A DNA stretch of 7,751 nt from JAMQKA01 sp033722415 (GTDB lineage: Bacteria; Bacteroidota; Rhodothermia; Balneolales; Balneolaceae). Shown here in pieces: positions 1-5,274 of the stretch (position 1 is the stretch's first letter; each line of letters opens with the position of its first letter). Below the pieces are notes generated by a model. The model was not told the DNA's origin, did not search any database, and worked only from the letters and a program-made list of their open reading frames with translations. Position numbers and translations under genes: made by a program. The stretch is taken from the NCBI GenBank assembly GCA_033722415.1, contig JAWVZC010000203.1, forward strand, positions 1-7,751, in the 5' to 3' direction.

Positions 1-282
1 ACTTAACTGTTTCAGAGATGATTCGAGCGCACGCACCGTGAAATCGGCCAGCTCATAGTTGAGCGAATTGTAGTAATACACATCAAAATGTGCCGACTGG
101 ATATATTTCCATTCAAAATTACTGTACTGCACCCGGTTTTTTCCGAACCCAAAATACTGTGCCTGGGCGATACCGGTCGTTATACAGAACAGAAGGGAAA
201 AAAGTAGGACCAAACCGCAGGCATACAGGATATCCGCCCGCGTTTTTATTCCGATACCTGCCTGTGTGTTAACGAATTGCAT
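1..282 (-). CDS. Secreted TolB/PD40-type protein, N-terminal part only
   Basis: This is the first 94 codons of a larger gene that runs off the left edge of the window. The ATG at 282 is preceded by AAGGTG at about 293-298, 9 to 11 bases upstream. A closer ATG at 289 meets a stop after six codons and is not used. Residues 18-40 are hydrophobic and end in an AQA motif, so a Sec signal peptide cleaved near residue 41 is likely. The mature start, with FGKNRVQY at 46-53 and HFDVYYY at 65-71, matches the pattern I know from long Bacteroidota, Balneolota and Gemmatimonadota exported proteins. Those carry a peptidase-MA-like segment followed by TolB/PD40 beta-propeller repeats. The propeller and any catalytic HExxH would lie outside the window, so the family is recognised only from the N-terminus. 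Function unknown; an envelope location is well supported. Confidence 0.75.
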   Translation of the reverse strand, partial: MQFVNTQAGIGIKTRADILYACGLVLLFSLLFCITTGIAQAQYFGFGKNRVQYSNFEWKYIQSAHFDVYYYNSLNYELADFTVRALESSLKQLS

Positions 283-310
283 TGTTCATATCACCTTTTA
301 CATTGGTAAC

Positions 311-323
311 GGCCCAACGGGCC
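311..323. repeat. Short hairpin in the leader of the TolB-like gene
   Basis: GGCCC and GGGCC flank a 3-base loop, 29 bases upstream of the start at 282. No T-run follows on either strand, so it is not a standard terminator. It may be a leader hairpin or chance. Confidence 0.3.
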
Positions 324-353
324 TCCCCGCTGAGCCGTCTAACTTCTTCTCTC

Positions 354-367
354 TCTGACTAGTCAGA
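354..367. repeat. Perfect 14-bp palindrome, possible operator
   Basis: TCTGACTAGTCAGA reads the same on both strands. It lies between the coiled-coil gene (ends at 387) and the TolB-like gene (starts at 282), where a promoter for the latter would be. A perfect 14-bp dyad suits binding of a dimeric regulator, but no second copy was seen in the window and no regulator gene is nearby. Confidence 0.3.
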
Positions 368-386
368 CAACCAGGAAAGAGGGTTC

Positions 387-740
387 CTATTTTTTCAGCT
401 CTTTTCTCATTGAGCCAAATCCTTTTTGGATATCCTTCCAAAGCTTTTCGGTATCTTTCTTTACCTCCTTGAACGCTTCATCACCTGTTTCCTCCAGCTT
501 GGCCATTTTCTCCCGGAGCTGATCGCGTTTGGTTCTGAGCGAAGCCAGGTTTTTGGAAATGTTCTCCCTTATTTTCTGCACCTGTTTGTCACTTTTCTTC
601 TCCAGTTCCTTAAGCTCCTTGTCCCATTCTTTCAGCTGACCGGAAAGCTTATCGATATACTCCTGTCTCTTTGAAGTTACCTTCTTGCCGGTTTTTGCGC
701 TGACTGCTTTTTTCTCTTTCTCTTTTGGTCGATCCATCAT
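387..740 (-). CDS. sll1863-like coiled-coil stress protein
   Basis: A 117-residue, highly charged protein (mostly Lys, Glu, Asp) with no signal peptide or membrane segment, so probably cytosolic. Residues 1-22 are Lys-rich and probably disordered. Residues 25-85 are a long amphipathic helix predicted to form a coiled coil. A Trp-containing tail (EKLWKDIQKGF, 98-108) follows. The order RQEYIDKL, LKEWDKEL, Lys/Glu-rich helix and ending in AFKEVKK...LWKDI resembles small proteins annotated as 'coiled-coil domain-containing' or 'sll1863 family stress response'. Two consecutive ATGs (740 and 737) follow the ribosome site GGAG; the second has the more usual spacing of 6 bases, so the product may be one residue shorter. 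The gene starts 25 bases after the DUF2267 gene ends and is probably co-transcribed with it. Biochemical role unknown. Confidence 0.8.
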   Translation of the reverse strand: MMDRPKEKEKKAVSAKTGKKVTSKRQEYIDKLSGQLKEWDKELKELEKKSDKQVQKIRENISKNLASLRTKRDQLREKMAKLEETGDEAFKEVKKDTEKLWKDIQKGFGSMRKELKK

Positions 741-765
741 ATTCTCCTTTAATGTTGATTATTGG

Positions 766-1329
766 TTAGGCAGCATGTTCTTTAAGACTCTCATCCCATA
801 TGGATTTGATATCTTTCGGCATCGAGGCGTAGATATCATTCAATTCCCCCTTGCTGATATGGTCATTCAAAACCAGCAATACCGCCTTGAAGACCTGTTC
901 CGGGGTAAAATCGGATGCCGGCCCCATGCCCTCCTCAATACGATTCAGCATCTCATCCAGATGGAATTTCTCCGGTTTGTTACTCAGCTGGTATCCCTCG
1001 AAAAAAAGGCCGCGAAGCAGCATCGGAAGCTGTGCCGATAACTGGAACGCCTCTTCCGTAATCGTGCGATCCCTGATAACATGGAGAACGCTGCGCAGTG
1101 CATTGAAGGCCCAGTCTTTTCGTTCGGTATGGTCTAGGTGTGTCGCCACCTCGTCGATCCATTGCCCGGTTTCAACGAGGTACTTCTCAAGATTCACATT
1201 TACTCTGTTTTCCATTGTAAGATCCCCTCGTTTATTGTGTCTGGTGTTAGTATCGGTTTTCCTTCGCTCCGGCTTCTCTTCTTTCGGAAGCCGTTCAAAC
1301 CAGTGAAGTTCTTTTTTGGGATTGCTCAT
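766..1329 (-). CDS. DUF2267 domain protein with N-terminal extension
   Basis: The C-terminal two thirds (residues about 46-180 of 187) match the DUF2267 pattern of two similar helical halves, with the recognisable stretch LRSVLHVIRDR (79-88), then AQLPMLLRGLFFEGY (99-113). DUF2267 proteins are small, soluble, usually 130-150 residues, and often sit beside stress-response genes; their function is not established. The ATG at 1329 is preceded by a near-perfect GGAGGTG ribosome site 7 bases upstream, giving 187 residues with a charged 38-residue N-terminal extension rich in Lys, Glu and Arg. A second in-frame ATG at 1215 also has a ribosome site (GAGGGG, 1224-1229) and gives the usual 149-residue form. 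Both starts may be used. A GTG at 1359 is in frame but lacks a ribosome site. The stop is 25 bases before the coiled-coil gene start, indicating an operon. Confidence 0.85.
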   Translation of the reverse strand: MSNPKKELHWFERLPKEEKPERRKTDTNTRHNKRGDLTMENRVNVNLEKYLVETGQWIDEVATHLDHTERKDWAFNALRSVLHVIRDRTITEEAFQLSAQLPMLLRGLFFEGYQLSNKPEKFHLDEMLNRIEEGMGPASDFTPEQVFKAVLLVLNDHISKGELNDIYASMPKDIKSIWDESLKEHAA

Positions 1330-1334
1330 GATTA

Positions 1335-1341
1335 CACCTCC
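1335..1341 (-). promoter_or_regulatory. Strong ribosome binding site that decides the upstream start
   Basis: On the minus strand this reads GGAGGTG, with 7 bases between GGAGG and the ATG at 1329. It is the best Shine-Dalgarno match in the window and the reason for preferring the longer DUF2267 product over the shorter family-typical start at 1215. Confidence 0.6.
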
Positions 1342-1412
1342 AAACGGGTTATTTGCCACGGTGTCCGCTTTGATGTTTTACCCTGGTATATAGATATCGA
1401 AATTACCGGTTC

Positions 1413-1462
1413 ATTGTAGTAGAGGAATACCCATCATTACTTGAAGGCCAAACCACTACAAT
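1413..1462. repeat. Spaced inverted repeat upstream of the DUF2267 gene
   Basis: ATTGTAGT (1413-1420) and ACTACAAT (1455-1462) form an exact 8-bp inverted repeat separated by 34 bases, within the 156-bp gap between the DUF2231-like and DUF2267 genes. It could be a pair of operator half-sites or chance. No T-run follows it, so it is not a simple terminator. Confidence 0.25.
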
Positions 1463-1485
1463 ATCGGACCCAGCGTGGCAGCGGG

Positions 1486-1968
1486 TTACTCGTCATAGTC
1501 GGTCTGACCGGTCTCACTGGTCACCTTCTGGTTGATCTCTTCCGCATGCCGTATCTGTCCGCCCAGGTACCCGGTATATGCCAGGGAAATTGCCGTAATC
1601 ACTCCGAAAACAGCGATACTCCAGAGCAGTGAACGCAACTTCCGGGCACGTATCCGCGCCATTGCAAGCCCGGCAATCCCGCCGATTCCCAGCACAATCG
1701 TCAGCCATTTGGAGAGTTCGGCTGCCTCTTCATGATCCTCGATGGTATCGTGCGAAACGGACGCTATCTCTTCCACGATTTCCTCGGCCTCCTCGCCGGA
1801 CTGTACCACTGCGAGCACCGAAAGTCCCGCCAGGAGAAAACCGAACAGGGCTACTTTCTGAACTCCATCGTTCCTGGTATACATGCCCCATAGAAGCACA
1901 AAAACGGATGCCACGATCAAAAAAACCGGGAGATGATTAATCAACAGGTGCAGGTGTGCAGCGTTCAT
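1486..1968 (-). CDS. Four-helix inner-membrane protein, DUF2231-like
   Basis: A 160-residue integral membrane protein. Hydrophobic helices are predicted at about 10-29, 38-56, 88-104 and 114-132, with an acidic loop between helices 2 and 3 (58-86). Conserved-looking features are the N-terminal HLHLLINHLP (5-14), SGEEAEEIVE (57-66), DHEEAAEL (78-85) and TGYLGGQIRH (132-141). The NH.P opening and the G.LGG..... ending of the last helix resemble DUF2231-type membrane proteins. His5, His7, His12, His79 and His141 sit at or near helix ends, which could allow heme or metal binding, but this is inferred. The ATG at 1968 has no good ribosome site; GGACG just upstream is weak. No closer alternative in-frame start is better. 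It follows the MamS-like gene on the same strand after 117 bases, so it may belong to the envelope cassette or have its own promoter. Confidence 0.75.
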   Translation of the reverse strand: MNAAHLHLLINHLPVFLIVASVFVLLWGMYTRNDGVQKVALFGFLLAGLSVLAVVQSGEEAEEIVEEIASVSHDTIEDHEEAAELSKWLTIVLGIGGIAGLAMARIRARKLRSLLWSIAVFGVITAISLAYTGYLGGQIRHAEEINQKVTSETGQTDYDE

Positions 1969-2019
1969 CGTCGTCCATGATTGTATTTTGTGAATATTTC
2001 AGTAACATCGTCTGCCCTT

Positions 2020-2055
2020 CTTTTCCATGCCATAACAGATGATATGGATGGAAAG
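2020..2055. repeat. Imperfect hairpin in front of the DUF2231-like gene
   Basis: CTTTTCCATGCCATA (2020-2034) pairs with TATGGATGGAAAG (2043-2055): 13 pairs with two single-base bulges and an 8-base loop. It lies in the 117-bp gap, 52 bases before the start at 1968. No T-run follows on the minus strand, so it is more likely an mRNA processing or stability structure than a terminator. Confidence 0.35.
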
Positions 2056-2085
2056 CACCCCGATTTAAACGAGGAGTATGCAATC

Positions 2086-2541
2086 TCAATTCACCATTCT
2101 GCCTTTTCTCCACCCTCTCCATGCCGGGAACCCGTCCTGGTCCCGCAGCTGCAGGGTCATCTCTCCCCTTGTCACCCTGGCGGCCACTACCGCCGGTTCA
2201 TCATTGAACGTTATGCGTGATCCAACCACTGTCACACGGTCCCCTGCTTTGAAGGGGGCCTGCCTCTCAACATACCATGCCGGACCAAGGTGTACCGGCA
2301 CCAACCCCTCTTCAGTTTTAACCACCAGGTGAACACCATGTATTCGGGAACCGGTATTTTTCCGTATATACACGATTTCAGACACTTCGCCCTCGATGGT
2401 TTCAACGGTGCTGGGATTGTACGGCCGGTTATATTGATCGGGGGTTCCCTGCCCCATTCCCATTCCCCTCTGAGCCCACAGCAACGAGACATCTGCAAAG
2501 CCGAAAAGTAGCAACAGTAACAGAATTGTTTTGTTTGGCAT
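2086..2541 (-). CDS. Small secreted protein with MamS/MamX-like domain
   Basis: A 151-residue protein with a clear Sec signal peptide: a Leu-rich core at 6-22 ending LWAQ, with cleavage near residue 23-24. The mature protein opens with a Gly/Met-rich linker (RGMGMGQG, 25-32). A compact beta-rich domain follows: TIEGEVSEIVYI (48-59), VHLGPAWYVE (83-92), GDRVTVVGSR (100-109) and LRDQDGFPAW (132-141). The VHLGPAWY, GDxVxVxGS and LRDxxGxPxW series is, from memory, typical of small exported proteins often labelled 'DNA-binding protein' and related to the magnetosome MamS/MamX domain. The DNA-binding label is doubtful for an exported protein, and nothing here suggests magnetosomes. A good ribosome site (GGGAGG, 2549-2554) lies 7 bases before the ATG. 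It starts 52 bases after the outer-membrane protein gene ends, in the same cassette. Function unknown. Confidence 0.75.
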   Translation of the reverse strand: MPNKTILLLLLLFGFADVSLLWAQRGMGMGQGTPDQYNRPYNPSTVETIEGEVSEIVYIRKNTGSRIHGVHLVVKTEEGLVPVHLGPAWYVERQAPFKAGDRVTVVGSRITFNDEPAVVAARVTRGEMTLQLRDQDGFPAWRGWRKGRMVN

Positions 2542-2593
2542 GAAGGAACCTCCCTGTGATTACATCAATAGTGAATAATTCTGTTTGTCATTT

Positions 2594-3541
2594 TCATAGC
2601 TTCAGGCTCCATCCCATTCCCATGTAGAAATCGGCTGACGATTCACTCAGTCCCGCCGAAAGGGAACCGTTCAGCGAAAGGCGCTCGGAAGCGAAATAGC
2701 CGATCCCCACCGACAGGGTCACCGGAGGATCATAATCTTCAATAATTTCGGTATACCCGTTCAACGTGCTATTGACCATTGCTTTTCCGTCGGCTATGGA
2801 TCTGCTGATACCGATACCGTAACTGACTGGATTTTTCAGTTCCAGATCAGGAAGATCACCGAACCACCATTTCATCAGATTCAGATAGACAAGATAATGG
2901 TTGATTCTTCGGGTGCCGGAGATGCCCAGGCCAACATCCCATTCCCCGGTACCGAACCCGTTGGAGGGATCCGCAAATGGTATCTTGAGGCCTGAATTCA
3001 AAAGAACCCTGGTATCTCCGGCAGGAGTATCGTATATCCTGAAGCTGGCGTAGATATTGGGATCACCGAAGCTCGACTCCGCATAGGTGCTGGTATCCGG
3101 TATCGGGATGCTGTTTTTACGTTGCAGTACCGGCACCGGATTGTCCAGGACCGCCTTGTTTCTTCCGCTACCGTTACCATTCCCATGCATACCGCCCCCA
3201 CCTTGGCCAGGCCGGTTACCCGTGGAATCTCTCAGCGCTCCATGCTGAGGTCCACCGGTGGGGAGACTGCCCGCGGCACCATAGGTAATCCACGGAGAGT
3301 TTTGTATGATATAGGGGAGGGAGATTGAGACCGACGTACGATCACCACTCCAGCCAAGTCCGTTGGACAGAGAAAAGCTGGAGGTCGACTCATCAAAAAA
3401 ATAGGAGCCGGCAGCGAATTGCAGGCTCCCGTTGTAGGTTACCTGCTGTGACTGCGCGCTACCGGCACTCCCGGTTATAAACGCCAATCCAAGCAGCGTC
3501 CCGAATATTGATGAGCACAGATATGGTGTTTGTTTACCCAC
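2594..3541 (-). CDS. Outer-membrane beta-barrel protein, Phenol_MetA_deg/'transporter' type
   Basis: A 315-residue exported protein. Residues 8-29 form a signal peptide ending GSAGSA, with cleavage near 29-30. The rest alternates polar and hydrophobic residues, with aromatic-edged strands as in beta barrels. LLNSGLKIPFADPSNGFGTGEWDVGLGIS (split: GLKIPFADPS at about 183-192, GFGTGEWDVGLG at 194-205) is the signature stretch of the MetA-pathway 'putative transporter' barrels. The protein ends MGWSLKL, a plausible final strand, although a terminal Phe is more common. An unusual Gly/Asn/Pro-rich segment (about 89-130, with GQGGGGMHGNGNGSG) interrupts the barrel and is probably a long loop. The start is GTG at 3541, chosen because AGGAG lies 6 bases upstream and no ATG is near. 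Members of this family are often of unknown substrate; none can be assigned here. Confidence 0.8.
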   Translation of the reverse strand: MGKQTPYLCSSIFGTLLGLAFITGSAGSAQSQQVTYNGSLQFAAGSYFFDESTSSFSLSNGLGWSGDRTSVSISLPYIIQNSPWITYGAAGSLPTGGPQHGALRDSTGNRPGQGGGGMHGNGNGSGRNKAVLDNPVPVLQRKNSIPIPDTSTYAESSFGDPNIYASFRIYDTPAGDTRVLLNSGLKIPFADPSNGFGTGEWDVGLGISGTRRINHYLVYLNLMKWWFGDLPDLELKNPVSYGIGISRSIADGKAMVNSTLNGYTEIIEDYDPPVTLSVGIGYFASERLSLNGSLSAGLSESSADFYMGMGWSLKL

Positions 3542-3549
3542 TCAATTCT

Positions 3550-3561
3550 CCTGATATCAGG
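3550..3561. promoter_or_regulatory. Palindrome overlapping the ribosome site of the outer-membrane gene
   Basis: CCTGATATCAGG is a perfect 12-bp palindrome, and its minus-strand right arm contains most of the AGGAG ribosome site of the GTG start at 3541. Folding in the mRNA would partly hide that site. The stem is short (4 to 5 pairs), so an effect on translation is only a possibility. A DNA-level operator is the alternative. Confidence 0.3.
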
Positions 3562-3602
3562 GGTTCTTTTTTACCCATTTATTTCCAGGTGTATTGAACC
3601 AG

Positions 3603-4094
3603 CTACTGGTCCGGATCCGGAATCTGGGCCTTGGTTTTATTCTGCTCACTCAGTCGGTCCCGAATACGCTCCATGGTTTGTACGGCCTCCTCGGCCTGCC
3701 CGGTCATCTCATTCAGGTGCTGGCGAAGCCGTTCCATCTGTTGTTCCATTTCACGATCCTGCATCATCTGCTTATCCTGCATCATCATGTTGCAGCGTTC
3801 CGCGGTATTTTTCATGGTGCCCAGGGTCAACCCCAGCTGCTCGCTGAACCGGTGCATATGTTGAAACTGGTTCCGCACCTGCTCGTTCTGCGCCTGCTGC
3901 ATATTACGGTTCATTTCCCGGTTCATTGCATGGGTGCGTTCCTGCAGCTGGTTCATCCGCTGCATCATCTGCTGCATTTGTTGCATCTGCTGCTGTTGTT
4001 GCTGCTGTTGCTGGCCCTTTTGCTGGGCAACTGCCGGTACCGACAGCATCAGCATCAATACAATCGCAGATAACATCTTCACTGCTCTTTTCAT
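3603..4094 (-). CDS. Secreted Gln/Met-rich coiled-coil protein
   Basis: A 163-residue protein with a clear signal peptide: KR at 2-3, hydrophobic core 5-19, and AVA at 21-23 before cleavage. The mature part starts with QQKG and nine consecutive Gln (28-36, mixed CAG and CAA codons), followed by Met/Gln repeats (MQQMQQMMQRM, 37-47). A long charged helix (about 45-150) is probably a coiled coil, and a Pro/Asp tail follows. I count 19 Met among about 140 mature residues, clustered at 37-47, 57-65, 103-111 and 116-120, plus one Cys (101) next to a Met triplet and an HMH at 79-81. Such residues can bind Cu(I) or Ag(I), and Spy/CpxP-like periplasmic metal sensors are similarly helical, but no Spy motif (LTxxQ) is visible. 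The ribosome site AGGGG (4102-4106) lies 7 bases before the ATG. It is the first gene of the cassette; a -35-like TTGACC at 4143-4148 has only a weak -10. Confidence 0.75.
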   Translation of the reverse strand: MKRAVKMLSAIVLMLMLSVPAVAQQKGQQQQQQQQQMQQMQQMMQRMNQLQERTHAMNREMNRNMQQAQNEQVRNQFQHMHRFSEQLGLTLGTMKNTAERCNMMMQDKQMMQDREMEQQMERLRQHLNEMTGQAEEAVQTMERIRDRLSEQNKTKAQIPDPDQ

Positions 4095-4162
4095 GATATG
4101 TCCCCTTGATTTATACTAGATTGATGTTTTAACGGGTTTAGCGGTCAAGAAGTAGCCTTTAT

Positions 4163-4282
4163 GTCATCCTGAACTTGTTTCAGGATCTCGTAAGGCCGCT
4201 GCCGTTGATCTCAACATGCAACAGATCAGCGCTCAGTGCCACCGCGAGATTTCCGACAGCTGTCGGAATCCGGGATGAAACA
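4163..4282. repeat. Composite palindromic repeat (REP/MITE-like element)
   Basis: Two hairpins face each other. The left one is ATCCTGAA (4166-4173), CTTGT loop, TTCAGGAT (4179-4186). The right one is the perfect 18-bp palindrome TTCCGACAGCTGTCGGAA (4251-4268). The outer ends are themselves inverted: GTCATCC at the left (4163-4169) against GGGATGA at the right (4272-4278), and GATCTCG (4184-4190) against CGAGAT (4244-4249). This nested layout, with about 53 bases of unrelated sequence between, is typical of paired REP-like elements scattered between genes. From memory, the left hairpin sequence is a common intergenic repeat in Bacteroidota. It lies 70 bases upstream of the Gln/Met-rich gene, so it may bound its promoter. 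Confidence 0.7.
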
Positions 4283-4316
4283 GAGGCTATTTCTCGGTTC
4301 TTTGCCATCTGATCTA

Positions 4317-4467
4317 ACCGTTAAACGCATTGTTTTATACCGATTGTATGTTAACCAATTGTTATTTCTCAGATTAACATGGAATCCTTAATCGGATGTA
4401 ACTCAGATTCGTGTCGGGTTGTAGGCATTACTACTACACGCGTGAGCGATTCCACATACCGTTAAAC
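4317..4467. repeat. Direct repeat ACCGTTAAAC, two copies
   Basis: ACCGTTAAAC occurs at 4317-4326 and at 4458-4467, 141 bases apart. A related CCGTTAAA occurs on the minus strand at 4128-4135, close to the Gln/Met-rich gene. They may be binding sites for one regulator; with AT-rich words this short, chance is possible. Confidence 0.25.
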
Positions 4468-4898
4468 TATGTAATTGTTTGTCATTTAACCTGCATTTCT
4501 CTCAGACGTTTTTTCTGAAACCAGATTACATTATGACGTACCTTATGGTAATGGCCGAAATAATAGATCAATGCGTAACCGGCTGCGATATCAGTGGAAA
4601 AGGCAGCCTAACAAGGTATTCATCAAAAAGTCATACTTTCTCCTTTCTGATGGTGGGATTGTTCCTTTTTTTGTGATCAAATCCCCGAAAGAATTTGGGA
4701 CTAACGAAGTGATCACCCACAAAATCACCGGCGGGGTTTTTATTTTTTGGGTATCAGGAATTAGTTATCTGTTGTTATTTCAGTGAGCTAATAACCAGCA
4801 ATAAATAAGTAACCTCCATTTTCCGCTACACTGCCGGTGCGGCTCAGAAATCAAAGGCCGGGAAAAGAAAAATCCAGGGATCTCTGGCACCCTCAAAT

Positions 4899-4925
4899 CC
4901 GGAATCTCCCTGCAGCTGATTCCGG
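4899..4925. repeat. Exact 8-bp inverted repeat with 11-base loop
   Basis: CCGGAATC (4899-4906) pairs with GATTCCGG (4918-4925). The loop contains CAGCTG, the same core as the palindrome at 4251-4268, whose arms also include GGAATC. This may be a diverged second copy of the repeat family seen there. Confidence 0.4.
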
Positions 4926-5160
4926 TAAAATCACGTGGTGTAAATAAACAAGAGCCTGTTTGAAACCTCACGAAGAACAATATCCGGGGATTTTCTGGTG
5001 ACTTTTTTGGTCGCTCAAAAAATGAACGTCCGTTATTAAGTATAAGCTATTTTTTTTACAACCAGGATCCTACCTTGGCTTACTGAGACCGAAGAAAGGC
5101 ATGAGTTTTGGGGACAGTAGCCAAATTGCCTGCATTTATTATTCATATAAATACCTCTGA

Positions 5161-5179
5161 TTCATTGGCAGCCAATGAA
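5161..5179. repeat. Perfect 19-bp palindrome
   Basis: TTCATTGGC and GCCAATGAA flank a single central A. As DNA it is an excellent operator shape; as RNA it folds to 8 pairs with a CAG loop. It lies 200 bases upstream of the thioredoxin ATG and 68 bases before the plus-strand terminator hairpin. Confidence 0.5.
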
Positions 5180-5200
5180 ATAATATTGGCGTGAGGATAT

Positions 5201-5216
5201 CCTAATTACTATTAGG
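5201..5216. repeat. Hairpin CCTAAT/ATTAGG with tetraloop
   Basis: Six exact pairs close a TACT tetraloop. It overlaps the left-adjacent palindrome AGGATATCCT (5194-5203), so two alternative pairings share CCT. It is part of the structured stretch ending in the terminator at 5247-5274. Confidence 0.35.
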
Positions 5217-5246
5217 CGCTCTGTACGATTTCTCCCTACATGCTTT

Positions 5247-5274
5247 CGGTGGTGCCCCCCACCGGTCTTTTTTT
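5247..5274 (+). terminator. Intrinsic terminator, plus strand
   Basis: CGGTGG (5247-5252) pairs exactly with CCACCG (5259-5264) around a TGCCCC loop, followed by GTC and seven T. The GC-rich stem plus T-run is a textbook Rho-independent terminator in the plus direction. The seven A on the other strand make it unsuitable for the minus direction. Confidence 0.7.

Larger units (their letters stand above)
4283..5130. other. Long intergenic stretch without a convincing gene
   Basis: About 850 bases with no reading frame that has a ribosome site, normal composition and recognisable sequence. The longest open frames (plus strand 4571-4786, 71 residues; minus strand 4780-4980, 66 residues) lack ribosome sites. 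The stretch holds the ACCGTTAAAC repeats, an exact inverted repeat at 4899-4925, and an AT-only inverted repeat (TTTTTTG at 5003-5009, CAAAAAA at 5016-5022). It may be decayed coding sequence or a long regulatory gap. Confidence 0.55.

Noticed and set aside
1937..2122. Minus-strand frame of 61 residues between the MamS-like and DUF2231-like genes, including a possible 23-residue leader from an internal ATG
   Set aside because: It overlaps both neighbouring genes in another frame, has only a weak ribosome site, and its sequence is unlike a conserved protein.
2086..2541. Magnetosome gene cluster suggested by the MamS-like domain
   Set aside because: No other magnetosome-type gene is present, and related domains are known in non-magnetotactic bacteria.
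3594..4073. Plus-strand frame rich in Leu and His opposite the Gln/Met-rich gene
   Set aside because: The Leu/His runs are the complement of the Gln and Met codons; the minus-strand product has a signal peptide and a ribosome site.
4482..4607. Minus-strand frame of about 41 codons (DIAAGYALIYYFGHYHKV near its start) that looks protein-like
   Set aside because: It is closed by a stop upstream, has no usable start, and a good ribosome site upstream (before the ATG near 4636) is followed by a stop after three codons. A decayed gene is possible but not shown.
4571..4786. Open frame of 71 residues on the plus strand in the long gap, with a hydrophobic C-terminus
   Set aside because: No ribosome site before the ATG, no Ala at all in the product, and no recognisable family. 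It could be a small membrane protein, but the evidence is too weak to call.
5003..5022. Inverted repeat TTTTTTG...CAAAAAA considered as a bidirectional terminator
   Set aside because: The stem is almost entirely A-T and too weak; no gene ends near it.
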